60,721 nucleotides of DNA from Pascua guehoae (lineage: Eukaryota > Basidiomycota > Tremellomycetes > Trichosporonales > Trichosporonaceae): positions 321,191 to 381,911 of the forward strand of contig BCJX01000002.1 in NCBI GenBank assembly GCA_001600415.1, read 5' to 3'. A program made the position numbers and the translations under genes. The notes beneath the pieces were generated by a model. The model was not told the origin of the DNA and did no database searches. It saw nothing but the letters and a program-made list of their open reading frames with translations. This document shows positions 42,941 through 53,844 of the stretch, one piece after another (position 1 is the first letter of the stretch; the number at the start of each line of letters is the position of its first letter).

Positions 42941-45900
42941 ATGACCTCGTCCAGCCCCTTGGCCGGAAGAGGCGATACACCTCCGAACCCAGCAGGGCAC
43001 GGACGGGATATCAGTGTATGTCCATCACCCGAAACGGGACAAGGTGTTGACTTGGCGCCACAGCAGTTTGACAATACCGAACCCACATGTTTCGAACCTT
43101 CAGTGGCGAATTGGCCACCAGACATTCCTACTGCTACTCGTGGCGCACCTTCTCATAACTCGCCCTCCAAAGACGCTGCTCTCTGTGACCACCAACATCC
43201 ACTGGTCGAAGGGCATGAGCGTTGCAATGCGGACGAACACGCCCCTCTTTCAGCCGAGCCAGCAAGGCACCATCACGCGCACGGTGACTCCCATGGTCAC
43301 GCCCATATGACCGGTCACGACCACGGCCACAACCACGGCCACGATCATGATCACGATCACGACCGCGACCACGACCACGATCACGCACACGATCACGTCC
43401 ACGGTCGCGACCATGCACACGATCACTTGCATGCTGAGTGCGATGATTATGACCACGACCATGATGACTGCTGCTCCCATGATCACGACCATGACGACTG
43501 GAGCGACACAGAAGCTCAATCCAGCGACTCTGGAAAGGGTGAGAGTCAACAGTGGTGGAAAGGTTGCTAACATGGCAGTGCTCTGCAAGTGCTGTGTGGA
43601 CCGCATGTTTGGCTACAACGCCATGGTGTGTGAGTACATGCCATGCGACCTGACAGGAACGTATTGACATCGCCCAGCGTTCAAGGACATTCTTGCGCGC
43701 ATCTCAGTCGAGACGGAGCGTATTCGCCAGTGCTGCCTTGCGCTCGCTGGTGCCTGCTGCCCAGGACGTACAGAAACCTGCTGCGAGGGCAAGGATTCAT
43801 GCGAGTCGGACGAGTCGGAGCGGCTTCTCAAGGATATGACTACCTCGCACACCCAGGTGGCCAAGACCAAGGAGCGTTCAGTGCGGAGCGTCGGCAACAA
43901 GGAGGTGTTCGGAATCGAAGTGACAGGCCTCCATTGTGCCGACTGCATGGCCAAGGTTCGCCGGGCAGCAGAGCGGCTGGATGGCGTGCGTGTAGTCAGT
44001 CTTGACGGAATACGCGGTACTGCCCAGATTCAGAGCCATCCAGGTGAGTGTGCTGGTGCAGGTGTGGCATTCTCCTCCTAACACCCGACTCAGATCTACA
44101 CACGCCCGATGCGATTGCTCGCTTCATCGCCAAGGCCACTGGCTACACTGTATCGTTGACTCGGCGGCTCGACCAGGACGATGACAAGGCGTTTGATTTG
44201 CCCATAACCCTCGACACTATGCCACCCCCGCACATCCTAGAGGTATTCGAATATACCAAGGTCTCGCAACAACCATCGGGTGTCATGATTGAGTTTACAG
44301 TCCGACCCGATCGCCAAGGTTCCCAACTGCCTCGAGATTTGATGCGTCGCCTGGCCCCATTCCACCCAACGCTTGCCGCCGACCAAGACCCTGCATGCCA
44401 CAGAATCAAGCGTGATCTCTACACCATTTCCATGCGTACAGCCGCATGCGCAGTGCTCACTATTCCCCTCCTGGTCCTCGTGTGGGCCCAGCTCCCTAAG
44501 CGTGGCTCGATTGAATACCGCGCCGGCGAGCTCGCCCTCGCGTCCGCCATTGTGGCACTTGCATGGCCGATGTACCGCGAGGCCATCCTTCTCTTCTGGT
44601 ACCTCCGCGAGGTCGACCTCGGTCTGCTCGTGGCTGTCAGTACTCTAACCGCCTACATCTTCTCGGTGATCGCCTTTGCGTTTCAGGCTGCAGAGAAGGA
44701 CTTTTCAGAACCTTTCTTTGAGACTGTCGGTCTCCTTATTACCCTTATTTACGTGGGCAGGACCCTCCAAGTGGCTGTACGCAGCTTTACCGCCACGACG
44801 CTGTTCAGCATGGCGTCCCTGCAGCCCAAGACGGCCCGAATAATCACAGCCGACAAGGGGGAAGAAGAAATTGACGTTCGGTACGTAGGTCCACCACTAC
44901 TGGTGAAAATTCGCTAACCATCCCAGGCTGCTTCATCTCGGTGACAGCGTGACCCTCGGAGCAAACGAGATTGTACCCACAGACGGCCTTGTCATCAAGG
45001 GCCGTGCCGAGGTGGACGAATCTGCAGTCACGGGCGAAAGCGTCCCCGTCGTCAAAGAGGTCGGCCGCATCGTCGCTGCGGGGACTCGCGTTGTCGAGGG
45101 CGAATTGGTATTCTCCGTCACACACCAGGTCGCCAACAACTCGATCTCGGCGATGCGGAAGGCAGTCGAAGCTGCCCAAACGTCAAACGGCCGCTACGCC
45201 GATCTTGCAGACCGCTTTGCGGCGTACCTGCTGCCCATTGCCATGGCTGCCTCGACAATCTCGTTTCTCATCTGGATGTTTATCTCGCACTATCTGCGCT
45301 CGAGTCCATGGACAGAGGCGGTCATCACAGGCCTCAAGTATGGCATTGCGGTCCTCGCCGTGTCGTGTCCGTGCGCCCTTGCTCTTGCAGTGAGTCGAGT
45401 GGAAACCGGTGTGGATTCAGAGGCTGACCGAGGCAGGTCTCGTCAGTGACGTCTGTGACGCTCGCCATGGGTATTCGGGAGGGTGTCGTGTTCCGCTCGC
45501 CCGATGCGCTCCGTCAAGTCGGCGGCATTGACATGCTTGCCTTTGACAAAACCGGCACGCTATCGCAGAACAAGCTCGCTGTCTTAGAAGCAGACGCGGC
45601 ACCCAACGCCGCCGAGCTCACCCACCAGCTCACCATGTCGATCAAGCACCCCATCTCGGTTGCGGTACACGAGTACACAAGCACGATCCCTAGCGAAGAC
45701 GAGGACGTTTACCTCTCTGAAGTCACAACCATCCCTGGTGGGGGTATGTCGTCGACGTTCCTCGGAGCGCCCCTCCTTGGCGGTAGCCCGACGTTTACCA
45801 ACACGACGCACCATCCCAAAGTTGCGCCACTGCTCGAGTCGGGATTCTCGCTCTTCATCGTCACGCTCGACTCGCGCCTCATTGCCGTCTACTCGCTCTC

Positions 45901-46489
45901 GGACATTGCGCGCCCCGACGCGGCCGACGCTCTCCGCCAACTGCACGACCGGGGCAAGGACGTGGCCATCATCTCTGGCGACAACAAGGCTGCCGTCGAG
46001 CGATTCGCTGCGCTGTTCAGTCTCGCACCCAATGACATCTACGGCGGCTGCTCTCCCACAGGCAAGGGCGACATTATCGACACACTGAAGAGCAAGCACA
46101 CGGTCGCATTTATCGGCGACGGCGTCAACGACAGCATTGCCCTCAGCAAAGCCGACGTCTCCGTCTCGATCGGCTCGGGCACCGATGCGGCCATCGCAGC
46201 GTCCTCGATCGTCTTTCTCGGCTCTGACCTCGGCCGCATGGTCGGCACCATGTTTGACCTGTCGAAAAACTTTAACATCCACGCCATCCTCGCACTCACC
46301 TGGTGCGGCGTCTACTTTACTTTTGCCATTCTCCTCGCGGGCGGCGCGTTTGTCAACTGGTCCATCCCCCCGAGCTATGCGGGGCTCGGCGAGGTTGTCA
46401 GTGTGCTTCCCGTCCTGTTTATTGCGGGCAGCACGTACGTGTCCCGACAGGTGCAGGTCTGGCGACAGGGGCGGCGAGCGCAAGCTTAG
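42941..46489 (+). CDS. P1B-type heavy-metal-transporting ATPase with His/Asp-rich N-terminus
   Basis: Six exons: 42941..43538, 43579..43629, 43678..44043, 44094..44880, 44927..45389, 45437..46489 (1105 aa). Residues about 105-190 are extraordinarily rich in His and Asp (HDHDHDHDR-like runs). Then come Cys clusters (VLCKCCVD, RQCCLALAGACCPG, TCCEGKDSC) and a heavy-metal-associated domain with CADC at 303-306 (TGLHCADCMAKVRRAAERLDG). The pump core has TGES (DESAVTGESVPVV), the ion-binding CPC at 748-750 (SCPCALALA), phosphorylated Asp792 (AFDKTGTLSQ), the His-Pro locus (SIKHPISVAV) and FIGDGVNDS. CPC plus a Cys-rich N-terminus fits Cu+/Ag+ or Cd2+/Zn2+ export; the yeast analogue in style is PCA1. 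The His repeats suggest metal buffering or sensing. Start taken at the first ATG; upstream codons lack one. Confidence 0.88.
43265..43500 (+). repeat. Imperfect CACGAC/CATGAC hexamer repeat within the ATPase gene
   Basis: A hexanucleotide-based repeat coding for alternating His and Asp, with Gly and Ala variants at the edges. It grew within the coding frame, so its length may vary between strains without frameshift when whole units are gained or lost. Confidence 0.85.
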
Positions 46490-46973
46490 AAATAGCCCAT
46501 TTTACGTATAATACCTTGACACTCCTCGGCGCTCATGCAAAACATTTCAAGTAGGATATCTGTGGGTGTGCACGTTCTCACGTTCCAACTGGGCTAGCAG
46601 TCGGGCAGAGCACCGCATGACAGCAGTCGATATCGAGAGAACACCTCCATAGTTGGGATCTCGCTGTTGGACATCCATCTCCCCATTCAAGAATTGGCAC
46701 CATTCGGTCGTTTGGGCATCACGAGCTCCACTCGAGACGCACATTCGCTGTTGAAGTAAAAGCCTCAGCAGTACCATCGACCACGCCACCACCTGCGTAT
46801 CTGGTGAGGCTGCTTGCAAGGTGATCCAAATATGCACGATCTCCGCCTCCTGCCAAACCAGCAACGCTATCGTGCCGTGCCCGGCAACACACTCCATCGC
46901 CACGCCTTCAACACGTCCATGCTTGCCCCCCACAGCGACCTCCAGACCCCGCACGACGTTTAAAAAGCTTGGT
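46490..46973. other. Spacer downstream of the ATPase
   Basis: About 485 bp holding the 3' UTR of the ATPase and the terminator side of tRNA-Asp. A 246-codon open frame on the minus strand crosses the tRNA and is not taken as a gene. Confidence 0.5.
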
Positions 46974-47055
46974 CTCTCTGTCGGAGAGTCGAACTCCGCT
47001 CTCCCGCGTTCATACGAATGACAAGCGAGCATACTAACCGATATACGAACAGAGA
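46974..47055 (-). tRNA. tRNA-Asp(GTC) with 10-nt intron
   Basis: On the minus strand: acceptor TCTCTGT (from 47055) pairs with ACAGAGA (ending 46975), discriminator G; anticodon stem CTCGC/GCGGG; T arm CGGAG-TTCGACT-CTCCG. Anticodon GTC at 47022-47020. A 10-nt intron (47018-47009) follows position 37. A run of five T on the transcribed sense lies just downstream at about 46966-46962, a Pol III terminator. Confidence 0.93.
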
Positions 47056-48422
47056 TGCTATTGTTGTCGAGTTCTGCTGCACCCCGTGTCCCGGCAGCCG
47101 CCTTCTCGATGGCCTGCTGAGGTGAAGCGCGGGAGGGTGTGGGTTGGGTGTGGGGGCGGGGGTGTTGTTTAGGCGTCTTCAGCCATTCTGGCATTGTCTT
47201 TACGTCGTCTGGATCTCCCACAGATGTCTGAGAAGGACGCCGTGGCCAGTTTCCGACACGGGTTTCGAGCTCGACCACAGAGGTCAATGATGAGGCAACC
47301 GGGGTGGAACTGGCGGACCGTTGGCGGCCCGGGCGAGGGCAGATTTATATGATGCCGCGGGATGTTCTCCACGTCGAGTTTGCCACCTTGGATCCTGCGC
47401 GGCCCGCACCGGCCCGAGGGCAGAGGAGATGAGTTTAGCAGTGTCGAGTGTAGCCGGCCTGGGATGGCCAACCGTGTTTTGCGAAAGCAGTGAGGCTGTA
47501 GTATGCCAGGTACATCCACCCCTTTGTCCCTCACTTGTGCAGTGTCCAATGAGTGGTGGGTCGAGGGGGGTCGAGGTTGCCGCTCCCCCTTCCAGACGTA
47601 ATATGTGTTGTCCGCGAGAATGTAGCGGTGACCATACCATCGAGCTGCCGGGAGGGATACGACGACCATCACGGCTGATCTGCTGTTTATCTGACATCAA
47701 GAATTGGCGGGCCGGTCGCGGGCCGCCGTATCTCTGCGTTTAACAGTGCTACTCAACCTACGTTTCAAGACTGTCATGCGCACGAACCATCACTCCTCTA
47801 GAAGGCGAAAGGAGGATCACTACTGTGCTTATAACCATGCACCGAAGTGCCCCTGTGCTGAATCGGAACCGAAACGCTGGCTCTGGTGTCTCGGTTTATC
47901 CGAGCTTCCTTGGCTCAAAGATGATGCGCCCGGCGTTTTGCTGCCTCGCACTGCCTGCCCTTCGGCCACGAGTGGAGGCTGGTGGAGGGAAAGGGGGTGG
48001 AGGGTCAGTCCTCGTTCCTTTGTCAGCGATGGTGAACTGGGTCAACTGGAGAATGGGGCACGCGTACCGCGCGTTGCGGATAAATCATGTTGTGGGGCTG
48101 GTAAGCTGGTAAACGAGGCGTCGTGGTCGGTCTTGGCCGGCTGTCAGGGGGTGGGTTGGACCGGTGGCCGGTGTTCGGTATGTTCCCTGGGGCCCTATGG
48201 TCCATCATCATGTCAGCAAGCCACCACTGGGTCGGTATGGCCAGGCGGGCCGGCGGTTGTGGGGTAGGCAAGGCTTCTAACCCTCGCCTAATCTCGCATG
48301 GTCCATAGCCTTATAGCCTTGCTCCCCAACTCCCACGGCCTACGCATCTCGCCCCCGTCCTCTCGATTCTCTCTCTCACACATACACACCGCACCCCAGA
48401 AAGCACCGCACACACAGCCACA
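47056..48422. other. Intergenic region
   Basis: About 1.4 kb upstream of the aldehyde dehydrogenase. Open frames of up to about 190 codons are present but are GC-driven, lack family-like sequence and show no splice pattern. The last 120 bp are CT- and CACA-rich, typical of the promoter/leader of the next gene. Confidence 0.5.
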
Positions 48423-50437
48423 ATGACCAAGTCTGAGCAGGTATCGGCGTCGTTTGCGCTCGGCAACGGCAAGAGCGTCACGCTCCCGACGGGCATGTTT
48501 ATCAACAACGAGTTTGTGCCCTCGGTCAGCGGCAACAAGATGGACGTGTACAACCCCGCGACCGGCAAGGTCATTGGGCAGGTGTACGAGGGCGATGCAA
48601 AGGACGTCGATGTAGCCGTCAAGGCGGCGCGTGCGGCGTATGAAAAGGACAACCGTGCTTGGGGATTCGGCGCGCCCCAGACCCGCCAGGCGCTGCTCAA
48701 CAAGCTCGCCGACCTCATCGAGGCCAACACCGCAGAGCTCGCCGCCATCGAGGCTACCGACCAGGGCAAGCTGTTTGGCGCCGCCCTCATGGGTGACATT
48801 CCCGCCGCCGTCAAGACGATCCGCTACTATGCCGGCTGGGCCGACAAGATTACCGGCAAGTGAGTGGATGTGAACGGCCACGGCCACAGCCGCGTGAGGG
48901 ATCAAGGGTCAACATGCTGACAAGAACCAGCACGTACAACTCTGTCCCCGGTGCACACGCGTACACAAAGCTCGAGCCGATTGGCGTGTGTGGCCAGATC
49001 ATCCCCTGGAACTTCCCTGGTGAGTCACTGTGGGCCCCCGCGCCGCGGCGATCAAACGAACAGCGTACAGAGGGGGGGGTTGCCCAGTAGTGGTTGAGGT
49101 GGCGGCTCTGGCGAGACTACGCTGTGCGACCTACAGTAAACAGTGAGCTGACAAGTAGTCGTCATGCTCGCATGGAAGATTGCCCCCGCGCTCGCCTGCG
49201 GCAACACTGTCGTCCTCAAGAGCGCCGAGACGACGCCGCTGTCGGCCCTCCGTGTCGCCGAGCTCGTCAAGGAGGCCGGCTTCCCCCCGGGAACCTTCAA
49301 CCTGATCACCGGCAAGGGTCCGTCGGCGGGCCAGGCGATCGCCGACCACATGGACGTCGACAAGGTCGCGTTTACCGGCTCGGGACCTGTGGGCCGCAAG
49401 ATTCTCAAGGCCTCGGCAGAGACCAACCTCAAGCGTGTTACCCTCGAGCTTGGTGGCAAGAGCCCCAACATTATTTGTGAGTTGTCTTGCCCTTTGGGGG
49501 TTGGACGGTGCTGTATGTGGCCATCCAATGGTGGTTTGGCATGTCCTACGTTGTGGATGGCAGTCTCCCCTTAGCCATCTGCTGCGCCCAGGGGGGTGGA
49601 GTGGCTCAACTCAGTCGCTGACAAACAGTCGACGACGTCAAGAGCGTCAAGGAGGCGGCCGAGTGGGCCCTCTTCGGCATCGAGGGCAACTGCGGACAGG
49701 TGTGCGTCGCCGGCTCTCGTATTCTGGTGCAGGACACGATCGCCGACGAGTTTACAAAGCAATTCGTCGCGCTCATGAAGGCCGTCAAGGTCGGCGACCC
49801 CTTTGACCAGACGTCGCAGCAGGGCCCGCTCAACAGCGCCGTCCACCACGACCGCGTCACGGGCTGGATCAAGAATGCCGTCGACGACGGCGCCACCGTC
49901 GCCATGGGCGGCGAGGACGTTAGCTCCAAATTCGGCGGCGGCTACTATGTCACCCCGACCGTCTTCACCGACGTCAAGCCCGGCCACCGCATCCTCCAGA
50001 ATGAGGTGTTTGGTCCCGTCGTGTCCATCCAGACGTTCAAGACCGAGGACGAGGCCGTCGAGATTGCAAACAACACGACGTACGGTCTCGCCGCCGCCGT
50101 CTTCTCCGACTCGAACGAGCGTCTTATTCGTATGAACGACCGCATCCGCGCAGGCACTGGTGAGTAGGCCAACTGACATTCTGCTGCCCACCGAGAGACA
50201 CGCCTGACCACTCCAGTCTGGAACAACCTCTACAGCTTCACCTCCCCCAGCGTCCCCTTCGGCGGCTTCAAAGAATCGGGCATCGGTCGCGAGGTATGTT
50301 GTGTCTAAACCCACTCTCGGTCGTGCAGAATGGTCCTGACATCCCAGCTCGGCGAGGCGAGTCTCCTGAACTACTGCGAGATCAAGTCGATTATTGCCAA
50401 CACGGGCGTGATCCGCTCCCCCATGGCCCCACAGTAA
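48423..50437 (+). CDS. NAD(P)-dependent aldehyde dehydrogenase
   Basis: Six exons: 48423..48859, 48931..49019, 49159..49476, 49629..50159, 50217..50293, 50348..50437 (513 aa). Family marks: [12 protein letters not shown] near the start, [31 protein letters not shown] (Rossmann region), general base Glu272 in [11 protein letters not shown], catalytic Cys307 in [23 protein letters not shown] and [13 protein letters not shown]. It oxidises an aldehyde to the acid in the cytosol or mitochondrion; without a clear presequence the cytosol is more likely. The set resembles fungal acetaldehyde/broad-range ALDHs. Aldehydes are also precursors of aldoximes, so a link with the genes at 33-41 kb is possible but not shown. 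Confidence 0.92.
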
Positions 50438-51657
50438 AAGTCGAAAGTAAACGGAATGTGCAGAGTAGCAGGTTGCAGAGTAGCAGTCTTATGCAGTACT
50501 AGTAGTGTATGGTGTGGTGACGTACGTCGCATCAAGAGGAACGTGCCCGGCTGCGCACTCAAGGAGCCTCGGATAATGTTGAGGGCAGGTCGATACTTCA
50601 GGACGTTGTCAGCGACCGTGCTACAACCCTTCTCCCGTCTGGTTCTTTGATGCTGTGGATATCTTGTCTTGCCTTACCGGGCACTCCTGACGCTTCTCAT
50701 CCACAAGATGAGGAGAGGAAGCACATCTCATGATCAACAGGGACCGCGGACTATGGCAAACTCCAATGTGTGCTCGGGTTGAGCCAGTACCCATGCCAGG
50801 CCACCAACCAGAGACACCCTGGCAGTACCGCACGGTGGGCAAGTGGACGGCGGATGGCGTTGGCAATGTATTTCAGTCCTCACCGTGTCTTGAAGGTAGT
50901 GCATAATGGACTGGACGCGCAAGGATAAACAGGTGACCCTCGACTGATACATATGTCAAGCAAACTCCAATCTCACGCCACCACTCGCAAGCACTTGCCC
51001 AGCTTAGTTTTGCCCAACACACCTTTTGCGCAACACGCCTTCTGCGCAACACACCTTTTGCGCAACACATATTATGAAGGTAGGCACACTGTCTTGTCCC
51101 ATACATTCTCCATGCAGTCCACCTTTTTAATCCTAGCTCGTAGCCATCATTGACACGGTTCTTGCCTCACCGGCCCTGGTTACCGGTGCGAGGCCGATGC
51201 CCAAGAACGATGTAGGCGCTAGGCCATGTCAAAACGTCCACGCCAAATCTTTGTGGTACGATTTTGATTCGAAACAACGAACAACTCACCATTCATCCTC
51301 AGATGGCCATTTTCCTCACCGTACGTCCCATTGAAGCCCCGTCAATGCTTCGCTGCAAGAGACTGCCCCGATTAATCGGTGGAGTATTGCCCAAATTCAA
51401 AATTACTTCGCCCAGTTCACTGGAATGGGGCTGACCATTGCGGTCAACTTATCACCCTCTGGAAGCCACGTAAGGTGCTGAGGGGTGTAATGTGGGACAG
51501 CGCTCGCTGCTGTGTTGACTGGCACGACATTGATTTTTATCCGGGAGAAATCAATTCAGCTTCATATTCCTCAAGACTATAAAGAGTAAAACTCGGCATT
51601 AATGCTCTCCTCAACACCCTCAGTGCCCTGTGCCGTTGCAACAACGAGAAGACTTGC
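50438..51657. other. Intergenic region between convergent genes
   Basis: About 1.2 kb with no recognised gene. It contains the short tandem repeat at 51013-51070 entered separately. Confidence 0.5.
51013..51070. repeat. Short tandem repeat, about 17-bp unit
   Basis: Three to four imperfect copies of a CAACACACCTTTTGCG-type unit in the intergenic region. Function not evident. Confidence 0.75.
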
Positions 51658-53116
51658 TTACAATGCAAGGGCGACAACGACGCCTGCGACCACAGCGGCG
51701 GTCGAGGCAAGAGCACGGTGAAGAGCAGCACTTGTTCCTGTGCCGCTGGGGGTAGAGCCGCTGGTGGTGGCGCTGCTCGGGTTCGGAGCAGCGGGGCCGT
51801 CAAAGTTGGACGCGTCAACCTCGACATTGTCCTCGGCCTTGAGCTTTCCAAAGCCGACCTGGGCAGTGCCATAGTGGAGCGAGGTGTAGGTGTTTGTCAT
51901 GATGAGGTCGCCGAGGACCCACATGAGCGACTTTGAGCCGAGGACGGCGCCCTGGCACCAGTTCTTGACACTCGCGTCGGCATTGTCGGGGAGCCTGTCG
52001 AGGGCCTCGAGCTCGTCGGCGGTCTGGCGGGCAAAGAGGAGGTCGGGGGCGTAGATGGGGTAGCTGACATTGTTGAACGTAAACGACACGTCAAAGTTTG
52101 GCTCGTTGTCGCACGCAATGTAAAAGTACTTTTCGTGGTTTGGCTCCTTTGCGGCAATGGCGCCAATAGCGTCGTACATTTGCTTGACGTCGTCGTAGGG
52201 CGCAATGGCCTCGTCGCGCGCCAGGTCGGTGACGAGGGTGAGCACGGCCGTCTCGGCGGTGCGGTTGCCCGAGTCGCTCCAACCCGTCGCCGTCTTGAGC
52301 GACACGTCTTTGCCGTTGGCTGTGATGCCGTCAATGGGGATGGCCCACGTGCGCAGTGTCGACTTGGACACGATCTGGACATAGTTCATCTCGCCGTCAA
52401 TCTTGGACGCGTCGACGCCGCCAATCGTCATTTCGCCGCCCTCGACCTCGCTCTTGGTCTCGTTGCCCTTGGCGAGCGTCTTGGTGTCGCGGCGCAGGTA
52501 GAACCCGACTTCGGCGTCCATGTCGGCAATAAACGCCTCGCCCTCGCCAGACCCCACGCGCGGGAACGCCAGACCAAGGACTCCCGACGCGCCAGAGCCC
52601 GCGTACGGGTACGCCGACCAGTTGCCGCCCGCAGAGCTCACGTACTTGTCGACAACGTTGATCTCCTGGTTCTCCTTGGTGTGCCCCGCGAGCGACACCG
52701 TGTCCGTCGCCACGTTGCCGCCCACAAGCCCGCCCAGCGAGTTGTTGAACGCAGTCTGCGAACCCTGGAACGTGCTCGAGTCGCCGCTGTTGAACAGCTT
52801 CAAGCTGTCGCCGCAGTTGTCCCCGTCGGGGCACTGGCCGTACACGATAATCTTGGACACGGCCGTGTCGAGAACGAGGTCAATCTCCTGTGCGGGCGTG
52901 CCGATAGAGACGGGCACAGTCCAGTGCTGGTCGCGGCCCCAGTTGGAGATCCTGCAGTCTCGTTAGCATTGGCACTTGTCACGCGTCCGAAGCGACTCAC
53001 GCTGCGGTGCCAGTGGAAGCTTGACGCTTCCGCATAGGCAGGGTCACCTTGCCATCAACGGGCGAGGCAGCGACATTAGTCGTAACGAGGGCGAGAAGGA
53101 GGGCGGTGGTGATCAT
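51658..53116 (-). CDS. GPI-anchored A1-family aspartic protease homologue, probably inactive
   Basis: Two exons: 53116..53001 and 52951..51658 (469 aa). Signal peptide MITTALLLALVTTNVAAS, then MRKR, a Kex2-type cleavage site. The fold is that of pepsin-like proteases: HWTVPVSIGTPAQEIDLVLD, GVLGLAFPRVGSGEG, GEMTIGGVDASKI, and FDVSFTFNNVSYPI. But the first catalytic motif, normally DTGSS, reads DTAVS (Asp67), and the second DTG(T/S) is missing: the matching place has AVLTLVTDLARDEA before IAPYDDVKQMYDAIG. The C-terminus has a Ser/Thr/Gly/Pro linker and a hydrophobic tail (VVAGVVVALAL) like a GPI-attachment signal. Family knowledge predicts a yapsin-like surface protein; loss of the second Asp predicts no protease activity. 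A role in binding or wall structure is inference. Confidence 0.85.
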
Positions 53117-53761
53117 TGTGGTGGGCGTTGTTTCTTTGCAAAAGACACCCTCACCCAACGCGACTTAAATATCTGGCTCGCCGTTTCGTCTCTCATTTTC
53201 CTTATGTATTCTTTTTTTTCTTGGTCGCCACACGACAAAGTGGTCAGTGCCTTCTTTCAGGGCAGTCCGTGTTCCGCAATGCCAAGAAGCCTCAAAACTG
53301 TGCCGGCCACCAATGTCATTTGCGTAAATCCACACGGTTGGTTTCATGTCATGACCGGCCTGCTCGCCAAGGTCGGCCACAAACCCACCATGATGTCATT
53401 TATCGTTATCGGCCGACAATCTGATAACCCCTCGTCCTGGGTGGCTTGGCAACCGCAACCCCTCTTTCCCCCACCACCGTCGGGGCGTCGTCAGCTGACG
53501 ACGTCGACCGCAAGGGGCGAGCACATCGCCGAAACGGGCCCTAGCCCAGGACAGAGTTGGTCCGCACTTGGCGGCGCAGTTAGGACCCGCATTATCACCC
53601 GACGGGATGGGCAAGACTGCTGCTGCGCGACCGCACGCGGGTCTCGGTAACAGCGGCGTCTTGTCGGCCCACGCACACCGTCGCTGCCCCTCCATGCAAC
53701 AGGGCCCACATGGCCTGCCCGCACGGACCTGTTCCGTGTATGGCCGCGCGCACTCGTCACA
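53117..53761. other. Intergenic spacer
   Basis: About 645 bp: promoter of the protease homologue and upstream flank of the initiator tRNA. Nothing recognised. Confidence 0.5.
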
Positions 53762-53844
53762 ATCGCTATGGCCAAGTGGGACGGCGCCAGGCTCATACCA
53801 TTGGTGGAACCTGGAGATCGCAGGATCGAAACCTGCTGGCGATA
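53762..53844 (+). tRNA. Initiator tRNA-Met(CAT) with intron
   Basis: Acceptor ATCGCTA (53762-53768) pairs with TGGCGAT (53837-53843, one wobble), giving the A1-T72 pair typical of eukaryotic initiator tRNA. The T loop is ATCGAAA (53825-53831), with A54 and A60, also initiator-specific. Anticodon stem CCAGG/CCTGG; anticodon CAT at 53794-53796. An 11-nt intron (53798-53808) follows position 37. A T-run after 53846 can terminate transcription. Confidence 0.93.

Noticed and set aside
46547..47287. 246-codon minus-strand frame downstream of the metal ATPase
   Set aside because: It runs straight through tRNA-Asp and shows no family-like sequence.
47704..48267. 187-codon + strand frame upstream of the aldehyde dehydrogenase
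   Set aside because: Composition unlike the genes here (Trp/Gly/Cys-rich), no domain and no sensible start context.
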